A stretch of 64,000 nucleotides of DNA from Saccharophagus degradans 2-40 (GTDB lineage: Bacteria > Pseudomonadota > Gammaproteobacteria > Pseudomonadales > Cellvibrionaceae). The stretch is from the NCBI RefSeq assembly GCF_000013665.1, contig NC_007912.1, positions 3,086,501 through 3,150,500 of the forward strand. Reading direction: 5' to 3'. Positions 8,796-18,383 of this stretch are shown piece by piece. The position numbers and the translations under genes are program-made. How positions within the stretch are numbered: position 1 is the stretch's first letter; the number at the start of each line of letters is the position of its first letter. Under the pieces are notes generated by a model. The model saw nothing but the letters and a program-made list of their open reading frames with translations, had not been told where the DNA came from and ran no database searches.

Positions 8796-9881
8796 TTAAA
8801 ACATTGAGATATTAACGGGGTTAACCGCAGCGCCAGCCCAGTACAAGTCAGGCGTTTCGGTGATTACTTCAATGGAATCTATATCGCCGAGCAGGCAATA
8901 TTTTTTACCCTTATATTGATAAACCACCTCAGGAAATTTCTCGGCAATCACCCCTCCTTTTACAGAGAGAATTGAATTTCGCTGAGTGAATACTTCTTCG
9001 GGTATAGCAAATAACTTTTCACTGCTAGGAATACTAATTTTGGCTACCACATATTGGTTTACAAATAACTTGCTTTCGCCGGAGTTTGTTAAAGGCACCT
9101 TCACACGCAAGCGCGCTTGTTGCTCCTGCTTGTTTAAATCTGCAGACAATGACACAGGATACGCATCTACGCTTTGCGAGATACTATCGCCGCCATTAAC
9201 GGATTTAAGCTCGACGCGCAAAAAATCTATATTCTTAATAAGGGGCAACTCTTCCAACCGGATAGGCAACTCTAATGCCGCGACATCAGCTTGAATAAAG
9301 CTGCCCGCCACGGCCCCAGGCATAAGCAAATCTCCCAAGCTAATTTCTCGGGTTTTAACTACACCATCGTAGGGCGCGCGCACAACAGTTAGCGACAAAT
9401 CTCGCTTTGCCTGCTGTAAACGGGATTCGGCTGCCTCGAGTGCAGCCTGCGCAGCATCAACATATAAATCCCTACCCGCCAATTCATTGGGTTCGGTAGA
9501 CTGAGTCATGCGCCAATCTTTTTTCGCTCTATCTGCGCGTACTTTTTCGTCTTCAAGCGCTAAGCGCGCTTCCAGCATACGCTGTTTTGCTTCGGCAACT
9601 TGGGCTAAATAGTTGGTATTATCAATCGAAAACAGAATCTCCCCTTTTGCCACACTCATGCCTGGCTCAAAGTGGTTTGAAATATGATTGACATCACCCG
9701 TTACTTGCGCAGCTAGTGTTGTTTGTTGAAACGGCACAATAAAACCTTGCGATTTTATAGTTATGTCATGATGCTGCGAGACGATCTCACCGGTTACTAC
9801 ATCTAATTCTGCCATGGCGCTCTTTGAAAAAACGCCAACTGCAAGCAGTAAGCAGATTATTGTTAATCTGTTCATGTTCAA
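8796..9881 (-). CDS. RND efflux adaptor (membrane fusion protein)
   Basis: A 361-aa periplasmic adaptor linking the RND pump to the outer-membrane channel. It has a signal peptide (LTIICLLLAVGVFSKSAMA), a split biotinyl-lipoyl domain (GDVNHISNHFEPGMSVAKGE and VVRAPYDGVVKTREISLGD), and between them an alpha-helical hairpin rich in Ala, Glu, Arg and Lys. A beta-barrel region completes it. No lipobox is seen, so it is probably soluble or peripherally associated. It sits 63 bases upstream of the pump gene and 73 bases downstream of the TolC-type gene, all on the minus strand. Confidence 0.9.
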   Translation of the reverse strand: MNMNRLTIICLLLAVGVFSKSAMAELDVVTGEIVSQHHDITIKSQGFIVPFQQTTLAAQVTGDVNHISNHFEPGMSVAKGEILFSIDNTNYLAQVAEAKQRMLEARLALEDEKVRADRAKKDWRMTQSTEPNELAGRDLYVDAAQAALEAAESRLQQAKRDLSLTVVRAPYDGVVKTREISLGDLLMPGAVAGSFIQADVAALELPIRLEELPLIKNIDFLRVELKSVNGGDSISQSVDAYPVSLSADLNKQEQQARLRVKVPLTNSGESKLFVNQYVVAKISIPSSEKLFAIPEEVFTQRNSILSVKGGVIAEKFPEVVYQYKGKKYCLLGDIDSIEVITETPDLYWAGAAVNPVNISMF

Positions 9882-9954
9882 ACCTGTGTATCAATAATTA
9901 AATTCAAAGACGTTTTGCGTTTGCCAAACTTACACTTAAAACCAACTCGATGGG

Positions 9955-11388
9955 TTACCCCTTAGGAGTAACCGCGGAACTACTAGCAGCTATATTTTTT
10001 ACATCTTCATAGAATACAGGGTTCGCCATATCCAACTGAATATCAACCCAGTTATTCAGCGCAGCAGTGCGAGCTTTTACAATACTTTTCTTCAGTGCAA
10101 GATACTCCCGCTGCAGTTGCAACCAAGCTTGCACGTCAGCCACGCCCGAGTAGTAATCTTGCTGAGCAGATTCTTGCGCTAACAATGCTGCTTGTAACGC
10201 ATTCTCTTGCGCAACTAATTGACCAACCAAACTTTGCTGCCCATCAACTTTTGCCAGTATGCTTTCGCTGGCATCTAATAATGTTTGCACGTAGCGCCAA
10301 TATTCTTGTTGCGCGGCTAACTGTGCTTTTTTCGACTCTAGCTTTAGGTTGCCTCTAGAGAAAATTGGCTGCAACACGGCAAGCGAACTATTAAATGTGT
10401 TTGCCGTGCTATCTGCACTGGTAAGCTGGCCGCTTACAAGCGCGGGCACCAAGCTCAATCTAAATTGAGGGTACAACGCGTAATATGCAGCAGACGCTCG
10501 CGCATCCGAGGCCTTAAGTGCTGCCATCGCTGCCTTTACATCTGGGCGCTGCTCGATTGACGCCAGCGGCACTTGCTGCACATCAAAATCGGGGATAGAC
10601 GGAAGCACCACCTGCGATGGAGTTGCTTCACGCACAGGAAGCTCGCCCGCCAACACGCTCAATTTGCGTTCTACATTTGCGCTTTGTAAACGCATCTGCT
10701 TTACCTGTGCGTCCGCTAATGCCAGTTGTGCATCAACTTGATGCAGTGCTGTCGCCGAGCTCTCACCACCGCGGTACCTACGCTGCAATACATCTTTCGA
10801 TAACTGCCAGCTTTTTAGTTCTTGTTCACCCAGTGCCAAAAGTTGCAAAGCTTCTGCGCGCTCGAACCATACTTTGGCACCTTGCGCTGCCAGCGACAGT
10901 TGTGCGTAATGCAACGCTTCTTTTTCACTTTGGTATTGCAACAATGCTGCACGTTTTGAAGCGCGTAAACGTCCCCACAAATCAAACTCCCAATCTACAG
11001 TGAGTGATAACTGGGCATTTTTACTCGCCTCCAAACCAGGTAATGCTCCGCGCATTACTTGCTGCCTATTGCCTGCAAGCTCCAACTCTACACTTGGGTA
11101 AATATCTTTTTGCGCGCCCTTGTACTGCAGTAGAAACAACTCGGCTTTGGCTTGCAATGCCTGATAATTTGCATTGCCGGCCAACACGCTGCGAATATAT
11201 TGCTCTAACTGAGAATCGGCGAGCTGCGAAGCCCACCCACTTTGCACTCGCGTCAAACTCGATGAAGCTACCGCCCACTCAGGCGGTAACTCAAACGGAA
11301 GCGGCTCGGCAGCCATTTGCTTAGGTGCACGAGCGCAACCTGAGATTGCGCCAATAAAAGCGGTAATGACGAGTAACTTAGAACTCAT
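9955..11388 (-). CDS. TolC/OprM-type outer-membrane efflux lipoprotein
   Basis: A 477-aa outer-membrane factor of the NodT/OprM family, forming the exit duct of the tripartite pump. The N terminus is a lipoprotein signal with lipobox ISGC near residue 18. Two repeated long alpha-helical segments rich in Gln, Ala and Leu follow, as expected for the trimeric tunnel (for example the QLALADAQVKQMRLQSA region). Its start codon overlaps the 3' end of the MipA gene by 11 bases, so the two are probably translationally coupled. Confidence 0.9.
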   Translation of the reverse strand: MSSKLLVITAFIGAISGCARAPKQMAAEPLPFELPPEWAVASSSLTRVQSGWASQLADSQLEQYIRSVLAGNANYQALQAKAELFLLQYKGAQKDIYPSVELELAGNRQQVMRGALPGLEASKNAQLSLTVDWEFDLWGRLRASKRAALLQYQSEKEALHYAQLSLAAQGAKVWFERAEALQLLALGEQELKSWQLSKDVLQRRYRGGESSATALHQVDAQLALADAQVKQMRLQSANVERKLSVLAGELPVREATPSQVVLPSIPDFDVQQVPLASIEQRPDVKAAMAALKASDARASAAYYALYPQFRLSLVPALVSGQLTSADSTANTFNSSLAVLQPIFSRGNLKLESKKAQLAAQQEYWRYVQTLLDASESILAKVDGQQSLVGQLVAQENALQAALLAQESAQQDYYSGVADVQAWLQLQREYLALKKSIVKARTAALNNWVDIQLDMANPVFYEDVKNIAASSSAVTPKG

Positions 11389-12139
11389 AACCTAAACCAA
11401 TTGCAATAGAGAACTGCTGATCCTCTTTCGCAAGGGGGCTATCAATAATGGCGCTATCGTATTTATCAAACGCTAATCGTCCTAAAACTCTTACGTCACC
11501 TACACGCCACATACTGCGCACAGATGCTTCGAAATTAGTGCCGCTGCCTACTTCAAACATAGGCCTGAATTCGCTCGCGTTTTCTGCACTCACACCATAG
11601 TAATATTGGTTATATTCTTCAGAGGTCCAACTAATAGACACTTCAGGCATTACAACCAAACGGCGGTTAAATAAGAGGAAATCTTCTTCGATTGAAAACT
11701 CAGCAATATCGCCTTTGTGCGCATCGGAAATATCTGTGCGGTAACTAAAGCCCAGCTCTACCATGCCAGCCTCAACTTCAAATTCCACACCAGCTTCGAT
11801 AGCGCCCGATGCATCTTCTAGGCCTTCGTATAAGCGACTACCAGCTTCTACTGAGCTAAGCTCATAACCTGCCCCCATATTGATACTCATAAAAGGGGAT
11901 ACAGAGAAACGCTCGTTTTCGTAGGCGATAACGCCTATATCCGTGCCGCGGAACCACATACGCTTATAGGAACCCCAAAGAACGGGGATAGGCGATGTTT
12001 CGGATTTTATATCTTGATATGCCTCTGTTTGAGACATAACAGCCAAGCCTAAAACTAGGGGTTGTTTTTCTAGGTCGGCATGCGCAGCACAAGTTGTTGT
12101 AGCGCAAATTAGACCTGTTAATAAGTGTTTACGGTTCAT
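11378..12139 (-). CDS. MipA/OmpV-family outer-membrane protein
   Basis: A 253-aa protein with a signal peptide (cleavage near CAAHA-DLEK) followed by amphipathic beta strands ending in an aromatic residue (LGYEF). This is the pattern of the MipA/OmpV outer-membrane barrel family. Members are scaffolds or channels in the outer membrane and are often found beside RND pumps and two-component systems. The 3' end overlaps the TolC-type gene. Upstream, 62 bases separate it from the thioesterase gene, so it could be the bridge between the biosynthetic and efflux parts of one operon. Exact function unknown. Confidence 0.8.
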   Translation of the reverse strand: MNRKHLLTGLICATTTCAAHADLEKQPLVLGLAVMSQTEAYQDIKSETSPIPVLWGSYKRMWFRGTDIGVIAYENERFSVSPFMSINMGAGYELSSVEAGSRLYEGLEDASGAIEAGVEFEVEAGMVELGFSYRTDISDAHKGDIAEFSIEEDFLLFNRRLVVMPEVSISWTSEEYNQYYYGVSAENASEFRPMFEVGSGTNFEASVRSMWRVGDVRVLGRLAFDKYDSAIIDSPLAKEDQQFSIAIGLGYEF

Positions 12140-12201
12140 TACTTTCTCTCCTGAAAGAATTTAGCGCATAGCCTAAGGTAAGGGCTGTCAGTAAGCTGTC
12201 A

Positions 12202-12987
12202 CTAGGAAGTGAAAAACTCGTCAATTTGCACTTTTTTTGTGGTTTCCAGTGCGTTTTTGCTGCTATATATCTGGCTGTAAAAAGCGTGTTCTGGGTCATT
12301 CACAAAAAAGTGATCACCCTCTAGCAAATGCAACTTAAAGCCTTTTTTCGTTAGCTCGCCCCAGCGTTCAGACTCTTTAATGCTAATGGCAATATCGCCA
12401 TCTGCTGCTACGAATTCTATTGGACACGCCACCAAACCGTCACACTCTGCGTAGGCTTGCTCATTTAGCGTTAGGTCGCTGCGCACCAACTTCATAAAAC
12501 GCGCAAGCACGTATTTATCGGCCGCAACGCTGGGACTTATGCCCCCTAATGTATTCAAGTAACGAAACAGTGTTGTATCACTTTGTTGGGACAGCTCCAC
12601 CGTATAAGGCAAATGCACAGGGCGGCGCGCCGCCACGACAATTCTAGAAGGCGCCTGCTTTGCCCTTAGCCTTTGGGCAACCAATACTGCTTGCGCAGCG
12701 CCAAAACTATGCCCGTAAAATTCATAATCCCCTTGCGCCAGCTCACCTATGTCTTCCACAAATGCTCCAACCAGCGCTTTTAAAAAGGTAGGCATAGCCT
12801 GCTCGCTTTTAAACTCCCTTCCCGGAAGCTGCGCCGCCCAAATTTCTACATCGTCGGGCACTCGCTGGTGCCATTTAGAATAAAACGACGCTCCCACCCC
12901 AGCAGGAGGAAAGCAAATTACCTTTTTACGCACTGTTTTACGGGGCCTAAAGCAAATAAAATATTTGTTTTCTGTCGTTTTAATCAT
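12202..12987 (-). CDS. Type II (editing/release) thioesterase
   Basis: An alpha/beta hydrolase of 261 aa, the length of free-standing thioesterases of polyketide and non-ribosomal peptide clusters. Visible signatures are the N-terminal CFPPAGVGASFY, the LPGRE motif, the nucleophile elbow GHSFGA, and the C-terminal catalytic His in EGDHFFV. Such enzymes hydrolyse acyl chains from carrier-protein phosphopantetheine, either correcting mis-primed carriers or releasing the product. Here it is the last of seven co-directional genes with two ACPs, an acyl-AMP ligase and a ketosynthase, which strongly supports that role. Confidence 0.88.
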   Translation of the reverse strand: MIKTTENKYFICFRPRKTVRKKVICFPPAGVGASFYSKWHQRVPDDVEIWAAQLPGREFKSEQAMPTFLKALVGAFVEDIGELAQGDYEFYGHSFGAAQAVLVAQRLRAKQAPSRIVVAARRPVHLPYTVELSQQSDTTLFRYLNTLGGISPSVAADKYVLARFMKLVRSDLTLNEQAYAECDGLVACPIEFVAADGDIAISIKESERWGELTKKGFKLHLLEGDHFFVNDPEHAFYSQIYSSKNALETTKKVQIDEFFTS

Positions 12988-13028
12988 GGCTACATCAACC
13001 CACTCTCTATTGAATACTGTCTAAAACG

Positions 13029-14255
13029 TTATATCGCCGCATCGTTTACAGCCGGTGAGACATCCACCGAACGCTGTTTGCTCGCTAGCTTCAATCGCCG
13101 CTCAATAAACCAAATAGCCACCGGAATAAGCACTAAGCTTGCAATCGCAATTAACCCCAACTGTTTAAGGTTCATTAAGTTGCCTTCAGCATCGGCATGA
13201 ATAACAAAAAATGAAGCCGACGCGGCGAGCCCTGTTGCCAGATATTGGAAGAACGATTGCAGCGCACTAAAACCTGCTCGTTGGTTAGCCGCGGGGATTT
13301 TGCTGGCTAAAGACGCAGATGGAATCATTAACGCGGTAAAACTCACAAAGAATATTAAATGCAGTATTACCACCGGCCACGACACAGCAAAGATCATCCA
13401 TAACGTAATATCTGCGGCCAACACTACTGCCCAGAAAGACCCCACCGTAAGTGCCGAATACTTGTCCGCTAACCTGCCCGTTATTAACACAAAAATAAGA
13501 TTAATAATTCCGGTAGCTAAATACAGGTAAGATAAATCTGCCCGAGGAAAACCATAGTTAAATTGATTAATGGTTGACACATGAGGCACAATTAAAAATG
13601 CTGGAAATACACATATTCCAACAAGCAAAATACCTATGCCCATCTCTGGTCGTCGAATAAGCTCTCGCAAATCAAACAACCCTTGATTCGCTTCGCGGTG
13701 CCCCACGAGTTTTGGCAACTGCCAAACAATGGTGAGTAGCACTACAAAAATAAATGCAGCTAATAGGTAAAATGCACTTTGCCAACTGGTTTGATCAGAA
13801 ATATAAAGTGCGAGCGGAATACCTAAAATAGCCGATAACGGAAAGCCCGCCATCACCATACCCAAGGCTTTACCACGCTGCTCTTGCGGCACCACATCGG
13901 CAACAATAGATACACCAATAGAGATCGCCATACCTCCAAACCCGCCAGCCAACACACGGGACAACAGCAAGCTAGTAAGGTCTGTAGATAGCCCGCCCAT
14001 CGCAGTCGATAACAGCATACCGATAAGCGAGAACACTAGTACTTTTTTGCGATCGAATTTATCTAAATGCATAACAGATAAAAGCGATACCACGGCAGCA
14101 GATATGGTGTAACTACTCGCAACCCAAGAGATATGCTCCAATCCAAACCCCAGCCCAAGGGCCAAATCTGGGCCCATGGGCATGACTAATACAAAGTCTA
14201 ATGCATTAATGAACTGCACCAGCACAACTAAAAAAACAATATGTTTATTTTGCAT
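13029..14255 (-). CDS. MFS transporter (probable exporter)
   Basis: A 408-aa inner-membrane protein with about 12 hydrophobic helices, the layout of drug:H+ antiporter-type major facilitator proteins. The loop between helices 2 and 3 carries the Asp-Arg-Lys-Lys element (LDKFDRKKVLV), and a Gly/Pro-rich helix 5 is present (GFPLSAILGIPLALYI). It lies 11 bases after the acyl-AMP ligase gene and 41 bases before the thioesterase gene on the same strand. It may export the cluster product across the inner membrane or give self-resistance, in parallel with the RND pump. Substrate unknown. Confidence 0.85.
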   Translation of the reverse strand: MQNKHIVFLVVLVQFINALDFVLVMPMGPDLALGLGFGLEHISWVASSYTISAAVVSLLSVMHLDKFDRKKVLVFSLIGMLLSTAMGGLSTDLTSLLLSRVLAGGFGGMAISIGVSIVADVVPQEQRGKALGMVMAGFPLSAILGIPLALYISDQTSWQSAFYLLAAFIFVVLLTIVWQLPKLVGHREANQGLFDLRELIRRPEMGIGILLVGICVFPAFLIVPHVSTINQFNYGFPRADLSYLYLATGIINLIFVLITGRLADKYSALTVGSFWAVVLAADITLWMIFAVSWPVVILHLIFFVSFTALMIPSASLASKIPAANQRAGFSALQSFFQYLATGLAASASFFVIHADAEGNLMNLKQLGLIAIASLVLIPVAIWFIERRLKLASKQRSVDVSPAVNDAAI

Positions 14256-14266
14256 AATGCAACTCG

Positions 14267-16033
14267 TTATGTGGCTTGGCTAGTAGGCACAGGGCTTTCG
14301 ATTGTTTCTTGCCAACTGGCAAGCACCTTTAATGTTTTTTGCTGGTACGCTTGTTTGCATGCCCTGCGCTGAATTTTTCCGCTAGTGGTGCGCGGAATAG
14401 AAGCGGGCATTAGCAACTGAATATCGTGCACTTTTACACCATACTGAGCAGAAACAGATCGGCGAATAGCATTGAAAATTTCAGGCGCATCTATATGCTT
14501 TAAGTGTGAACGCCTAACGCTTTGAACAACAATGAGCCTTTCGTCGCCATCCACATCCAAACTAAATGCAGCACCGGCACTGGGTGATAAGGCCGGGTGA
14601 CAGTTCTCGACAATTTCTTCAATATCTTGCGGGTAACAATTGCGACCGCGTACAATAATTAGATCTTTTAATCGACCGGCAATGTACAACTCATTATTGT
14701 AGAAAAAGCCCAAGTCGCCCGTACGCATGTATGGGCCATCGACGGTTTCGTTAATATAGGCGTTAAATATTTCGCGGGTATCTTCCTCTTTGCGATAATA
14801 CCCCATCGCATTTGTTGGCCCTTTTACCCATATTTCGCCAATACTATCGGGCGCACATACTTCACTAGATACAGGGTTAACTATTTTCACTTCGGTCTGC
14901 TGAACAGTTACACCACTACTTACAAATACTTGCCCCTCTTCGCCTGCTAACAAGGGTAAAACTTTGTTGCTCGCAAGCGCTTTTGCATCCACCGTTAAGT
15001 GGTTAGGGTATTCGCCAAGCTTTGTTGCAGTAACTTTTAATGTTGCCTCAGCCAAGCCGTAACACGGTGTGTGCATCTCCGCTTTAAAACCGCACTCGGC
15101 AAATGCTTGGGTAAAGCTTTGCAAAGTAGATTCGCGCACAGGTTCAGACCCGTTAAACATCACTCTTAGCGAGCTTAGGTCTAAATCTTTTTTCTGTTCA
15201 TCAAGCACTTTTTCTACGCACATAATATACGCTGAGTTAGGCCCACCAGAATGCGTAGCTCGATAATCACTTATTGCTTTTAACCACGTGTAAGGCCGCT
15301 GCGCAAATGCATTGGGGCTAAATAACACGGTGTGAAAACCGTTATACACACCCTGCATAAAGCCATAAATAAGGCCCATATCGTGAAAGATAGGCAGCCA
15401 AGAAACAAGCACAGTATCTTCTGAGTGATCCCAACTGGCGTCGATATCAGAAACGTTATAGATAACATTTCCGTGCGATACCATTACGCCCTTTGGAGTA
15501 CCAGTTGAACCCGATGTGTATTGATAATAAGCAACCGTATCGCGCTCTTGAGCAACGAGCTTCCAATCGTTAGCTAAGCTTGCTTCCAATTCGTCTGAGA
15601 TCAGCCACTGCAAACTCGCTACTTCTGGCATTCTGTCGAAGCGCTTTTCCAAGCGGTCGTAACTTTCTCTGTCGCACAATACATATTGCGCTCCAGAGTC
15701 CTGCTGAATAGATTTTACTCGCTTGTATACTCGGTCATTTTGCGGAACAAATAATGGTACTGCGCGCACGCCAGCATACATACAACCCCACAGCGCACAC
15801 ATGTGCTCTATACCCTGAGGATAAAGTAATAACGCAGTCGGGTTTGGTGTATTTTCCTGTTGCAAGCGAGCCGCTATTTGGCGCGCACGCTCATCCAGTT
15901 CACGAAAAGTAATTTGATCTGTTTCATCTACGCCATCTTTTAAAAAGGTAAACGCAACTTTATTTGGCATTTTTTGAGCACGCCATTGCAATAAATCAAC
16001 TAGCGTTTCAAATTCGTTAGGTAGCTTATCCAT
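14267..16033 (-). CDS. Fatty acyl-AMP ligase (FAAL)
   Basis: A 588-aa adenylate-forming enzyme. It has the P-loop TSGSTGTPKG, the LPIFHDMGLIYG segment and RATHSGGPN stretch characteristic of FAALs, then the TGDLGFF and GRLKDLIIVRGRN hinge and a C-terminal lysine in TTSGKIQRR. FAALs activate a fatty acid as acyl-AMP and pass it to an acyl carrier protein rather than to CoA. It overlaps the upstream FAD hydroxylase by 8 bases and sits in one run with two ACP genes, so it is expected to load one or both of them. Chain length of the substrate cannot be read from the sequence. Confidence 0.9.
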   Translation of the reverse strand: MDKLPNEFETLVDLLQWRAQKMPNKVAFTFLKDGVDETDQITFRELDERARQIAARLQQENTPNPTALLLYPQGIEHMCALWGCMYAGVRAVPLFVPQNDRVYKRVKSIQQDSGAQYVLCDRESYDRLEKRFDRMPEVASLQWLISDELEASLANDWKLVAQERDTVAYYQYTSGSTGTPKGVMVSHGNVIYNVSDIDASWDHSEDTVLVSWLPIFHDMGLIYGFMQGVYNGFHTVLFSPNAFAQRPYTWLKAISDYRATHSGGPNSAYIMCVEKVLDEQKKDLDLSSLRVMFNGSEPVRESTLQSFTQAFAECGFKAEMHTPCYGLAEATLKVTATKLGEYPNHLTVDAKALASNKVLPLLAGEEGQVFVSSGVTVQQTEVKIVNPVSSEVCAPDSIGEIWVKGPTNAMGYYRKEEDTREIFNAYINETVDGPYMRTGDLGFFYNNELYIAGRLKDLIIVRGRNCYPQDIEEIVENCHPALSPSAGAAFSLDVDGDERLIVVQSVRRSHLKHIDAPEIFNAIRRSVSAQYGVKVHDIQLLMPASIPRTTSGKIQRRACKQAYQQKTLKVLASWQETIESPVPTSQAT

Positions 16034-17753
16034 ATAGCAACTCTCCTGTAGCCATAAATGAGGGATAGATTTTCTCCATATAGTCGAAACAGTGATTGAA
16101 ACCTGTTTCCCTATAGCCTACATAGCGGTCTGGTCGACACAAATAAATGGCGGGCTTAGTTACACCAAACACCTGATGCAATACGCCGCTCTGATCACTT
16201 AACATTGATAACGGGCTGGGCTTTGCCTCGCTGGCGTTGCCGTACTGTACGATATGCGCCGTTACTAGCCCTTGATAGTTCTCATGCACTTTCGCCGCGA
16301 CTTCATATGCCGCAGCCTTTTCTTCTGCTGAAGGCGAACGGCCAATAAAAATTAAGGCATTCCACTTGTTGCCTTTTATGAGTTCAAATAGGCGTTTACC
16401 ACTAGACTCATCAACAATAGGGTCTGGAATGCGATGACCAGCCATAACACCCTTAGAGCCGCTCCACTTATCTTTAACTAACGGGCTTTCGCTGCCAACA
16501 TAGTTAACAGAAAGCTGCATAACTTTTGAAACCAGCTTACGTCGGCCTGGGGTAACTTTAAGGATACGACTTAAGACAAAACCGCGCGCGTACTGAATAA
16601 AACGCGAAGGTGTGATAACAAGTTTTGTTACTTTATCTACAAAATTTACTATTTCTGTATCTGAAAATTCTCTTTCCTGCTTATAGGTATCGAGCAGTTT
16701 AGGCGAGCTATCGCCACGGCAAACGGCTACCAATTTCCAAGCAAGATTGGCGGCATCTTGAATACCCATATTCATGCCCTGCCCTAGCACGGGGCTGTGC
16801 ACGTGAGCAGCGTCCCCCACTAAAAAGCAATTGCCTTTTGCAAGGGTTGTTGCCATTCGGCAATGAACTTGGAACCACTGCTGCGGTTCAGCAGGTGTAG
16901 ATTTAACTTTGGCGGAGGGGTAAAGCTTTTTAAAGAAAGCCACGCACTCTTCTTTTCCAAATCGACCACCGCGAATTGGCTGAGCGTGTTCGTAATGATC
17001 TTTTTTCTCCTCTTCGGTAAGCGGCATACCCATGGTTACCCGGAAGCGCCCTTCGCCACCGCCAGCCAATGGCAGCGCAATAGCGTAGGCATTCTTTATT
17101 CCCAAAAATGTTATATCGTCGTGCGGAATATCCCATTCAATATCGAGATCACACACTACCCATTTAACAGGGTAAACTTTGCCAGGAAAATCAATACCCA
17201 GCCCTTTACGAACAGCACTGTGGCAACCATCACACCCCACTAAATATTTGGCATTGATGGTTTCTAACTCGCCGGTAATATCATTCTTAATAATTGCGGT
17301 AATACCCGCATCGGTTTCTTTAAACTCAACAAGTGAAGTATTCCATTCCACTTTATGATCGAGTTTCTTACTAAGATGGGTGTGTAAAACATCAATGGTA
17401 TTTCCCTGAGTTACCATAAAGTTCCAGTTATATTTAACATGACTGGTATCGCAACCCGATGGATAATCTACACGGTATGTAAGCTTGGAGTTGTAATAAT
17501 TACTCGCCGTATGGGCGATCTTACCGCGCTCTAGCAATGAAGGGGTTACCCCTACATCCTCCAGCACCTCTAGCGTGCGAGCATGCACACCAATTGCCCG
17601 AGAAATACTTGAAATTAATTTCTCACCAGGCTCATCGGTTTTATCTATTACTCGAAACTGAGTAAAGCCCTGTGACTTAAGCTGAATTGCCAGCGAAAGC
17701 CCAATCGGGCCAGCACCGACTACCAATACATCCGTATAGCTAATGTTAGACAC
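16026..17753 (-). CDS. FAD-dependent monooxygenase (PHBH/phenol-hydroxylase type)
   Basis: A 575-aa flavoprotein hydroxylase. The Rossmann motif VGAGPIGLS is at residue 11, the DG motif (VGCDGCHSAVR) near 170, and the second FAD motif GDAAHVHSPVLGQG near 312. The last 140 or so residues resemble the thioredoxin-like tail of aromatic hydroxylases. Family members use NAD(P)H and O2 to hydroxylate aromatic rings, polyketides or related enolic substrates. Ten bases from ACP1 and overlapping the FAAL gene, it is presumably the tailoring oxygenase of the pathway, acting on a carrier-bound or released acyl chain. This is unusual for a purely aliphatic substrate. Confidence 0.88.
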   Translation of the reverse strand: MSNISYTDVLVVGAGPIGLSLAIQLKSQGFTQFRVIDKTDEPGEKLISSISRAIGVHARTLEVLEDVGVTPSLLERGKIAHTASNYYNSKLTYRVDYPSGCDTSHVKYNWNFMVTQGNTIDVLHTHLSKKLDHKVEWNTSLVEFKETDAGITAIIKNDITGELETINAKYLVGCDGCHSAVRKGLGIDFPGKVYPVKWVVCDLDIEWDIPHDDITFLGIKNAYAIALPLAGGGEGRFRVTMGMPLTEEEKKDHYEHAQPIRGGRFGKEECVAFFKKLYPSAKVKSTPAEPQQWFQVHCRMATTLAKGNCFLVGDAAHVHSPVLGQGMNMGIQDAANLAWKLVAVCRGDSSPKLLDTYKQEREFSDTEIVNFVDKVTKLVITPSRFIQYARGFVLSRILKVTPGRRKLVSKVMQLSVNYVGSESPLVKDKWSGSKGVMAGHRIPDPIVDESSGKRLFELIKGNKWNALIFIGRSPSAEEKAAAYEVAAKVHENYQGLVTAHIVQYGNASEAKPSPLSMLSDQSGVLHQVFGVTKPAIYLCRPDRYVGYRETGFNHCFDYMEKIYPSFMATGELLYG

Positions 17754-17762
17754 ACCACCACC

Positions 17763-18020
17763 TCACTTGTACAGGTTAGAGATTGAATCAACTAACTCGT
17801 TTATGCTGCCAAGCTCTTCCGACATGGAAGCTGGAAAACGAATGCCAAGCCAATCTTCCATTTGCCCTAAGAGTGAAAGCGTCTCCTGTGAATCCATGCC
17901 CAACTCAGTAAGATGTGCACTGCAATCTATATCGTCGTACGACATAATTAACATTCGACCAATGTTTTCTACCAACCACTGCTTTAACTCTTGTTTCGAC
18001 ACTTCAGCTACAACATCCAT
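17763..18020 (-). CDS. Acyl carrier protein 1
   Basis: A free-standing carrier of 85 aa with the four-helix ACP pattern. The phosphopantetheine attachment Ser is at residue 44 in LGMDSQETLSLL. The residue after Ser is Gln rather than the usual Leu, Val or Met, a feature shared with the second ACP 36 bases upstream. It lies directly before the FAD hydroxylase gene. It should carry the acyl intermediate after conversion by a phosphopantetheinyl transferase, which is not present in the window. Confidence 0.9.
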   Translation of the reverse strand: MDVVAEVSKQELKQWLVENIGRMLIMSYDDIDCSAHLTELGMDSQETLSLLGQMEDWLGIRFPASMSEELGSINELVDSISNLYK

Positions 18021-18055
18021 TATTCAAACCTCCTAATCGAGTTTTATCTACAGCC

Positions 18056-18316
18056 TTAAACAGCCTGAGCTTCGTTCGCATTTTCCACCACATAGGCAAC
18101 AAGCTTTTCGATGGTTCCGTGCTCGTCAACAACTTTCGTTTTAAATTGCGTACCGAGTTTCTCGTTTAAATCGGCAATAATTGCCATGTGATCTTGAGAA
18201 TCTAACCCCAGTTCAAAAAAGTTTGCCTGCGTTGAAATATCTTCTTCAGAAATCATTAGCAACTGGGAAACTTGGCTTACTACCCAACTGGTTAACTCTT
18301 GTTTTTGATCGCTCAT
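18056..18316 (-). CDS. Acyl carrier protein 2
   Basis: A free-standing carrier of 86 aa with the phosphopantetheine Ser at residue 40 in LGLDSQDHMAII. Start chosen at the ATG (MSDQKQE) with GGTGGG about 7 bases before it; a TTG five codons upstream is less likely. It shares the DSQ motif and general helix pattern with ACP1, consistent with paralogous carriers having separate tasks, for example starter and extender. It lies between the ketosynthase (67 bases upstream) and ACP1. Confidence 0.9.
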   Translation of the reverse strand: MSDQKQELTSWVVSQVSQLLMISEEDISTQANFFELGLDSQDHMAIIADLNEKLGTQFKTKVVDEHGTIEKLVAYVVENANEAQAV

Positions 18317-18383
18317 AAATATACCCACCAATATAATATCGACGTATAGAAGTATTTAATTAAAAGAAAAACTTACACCGCAA

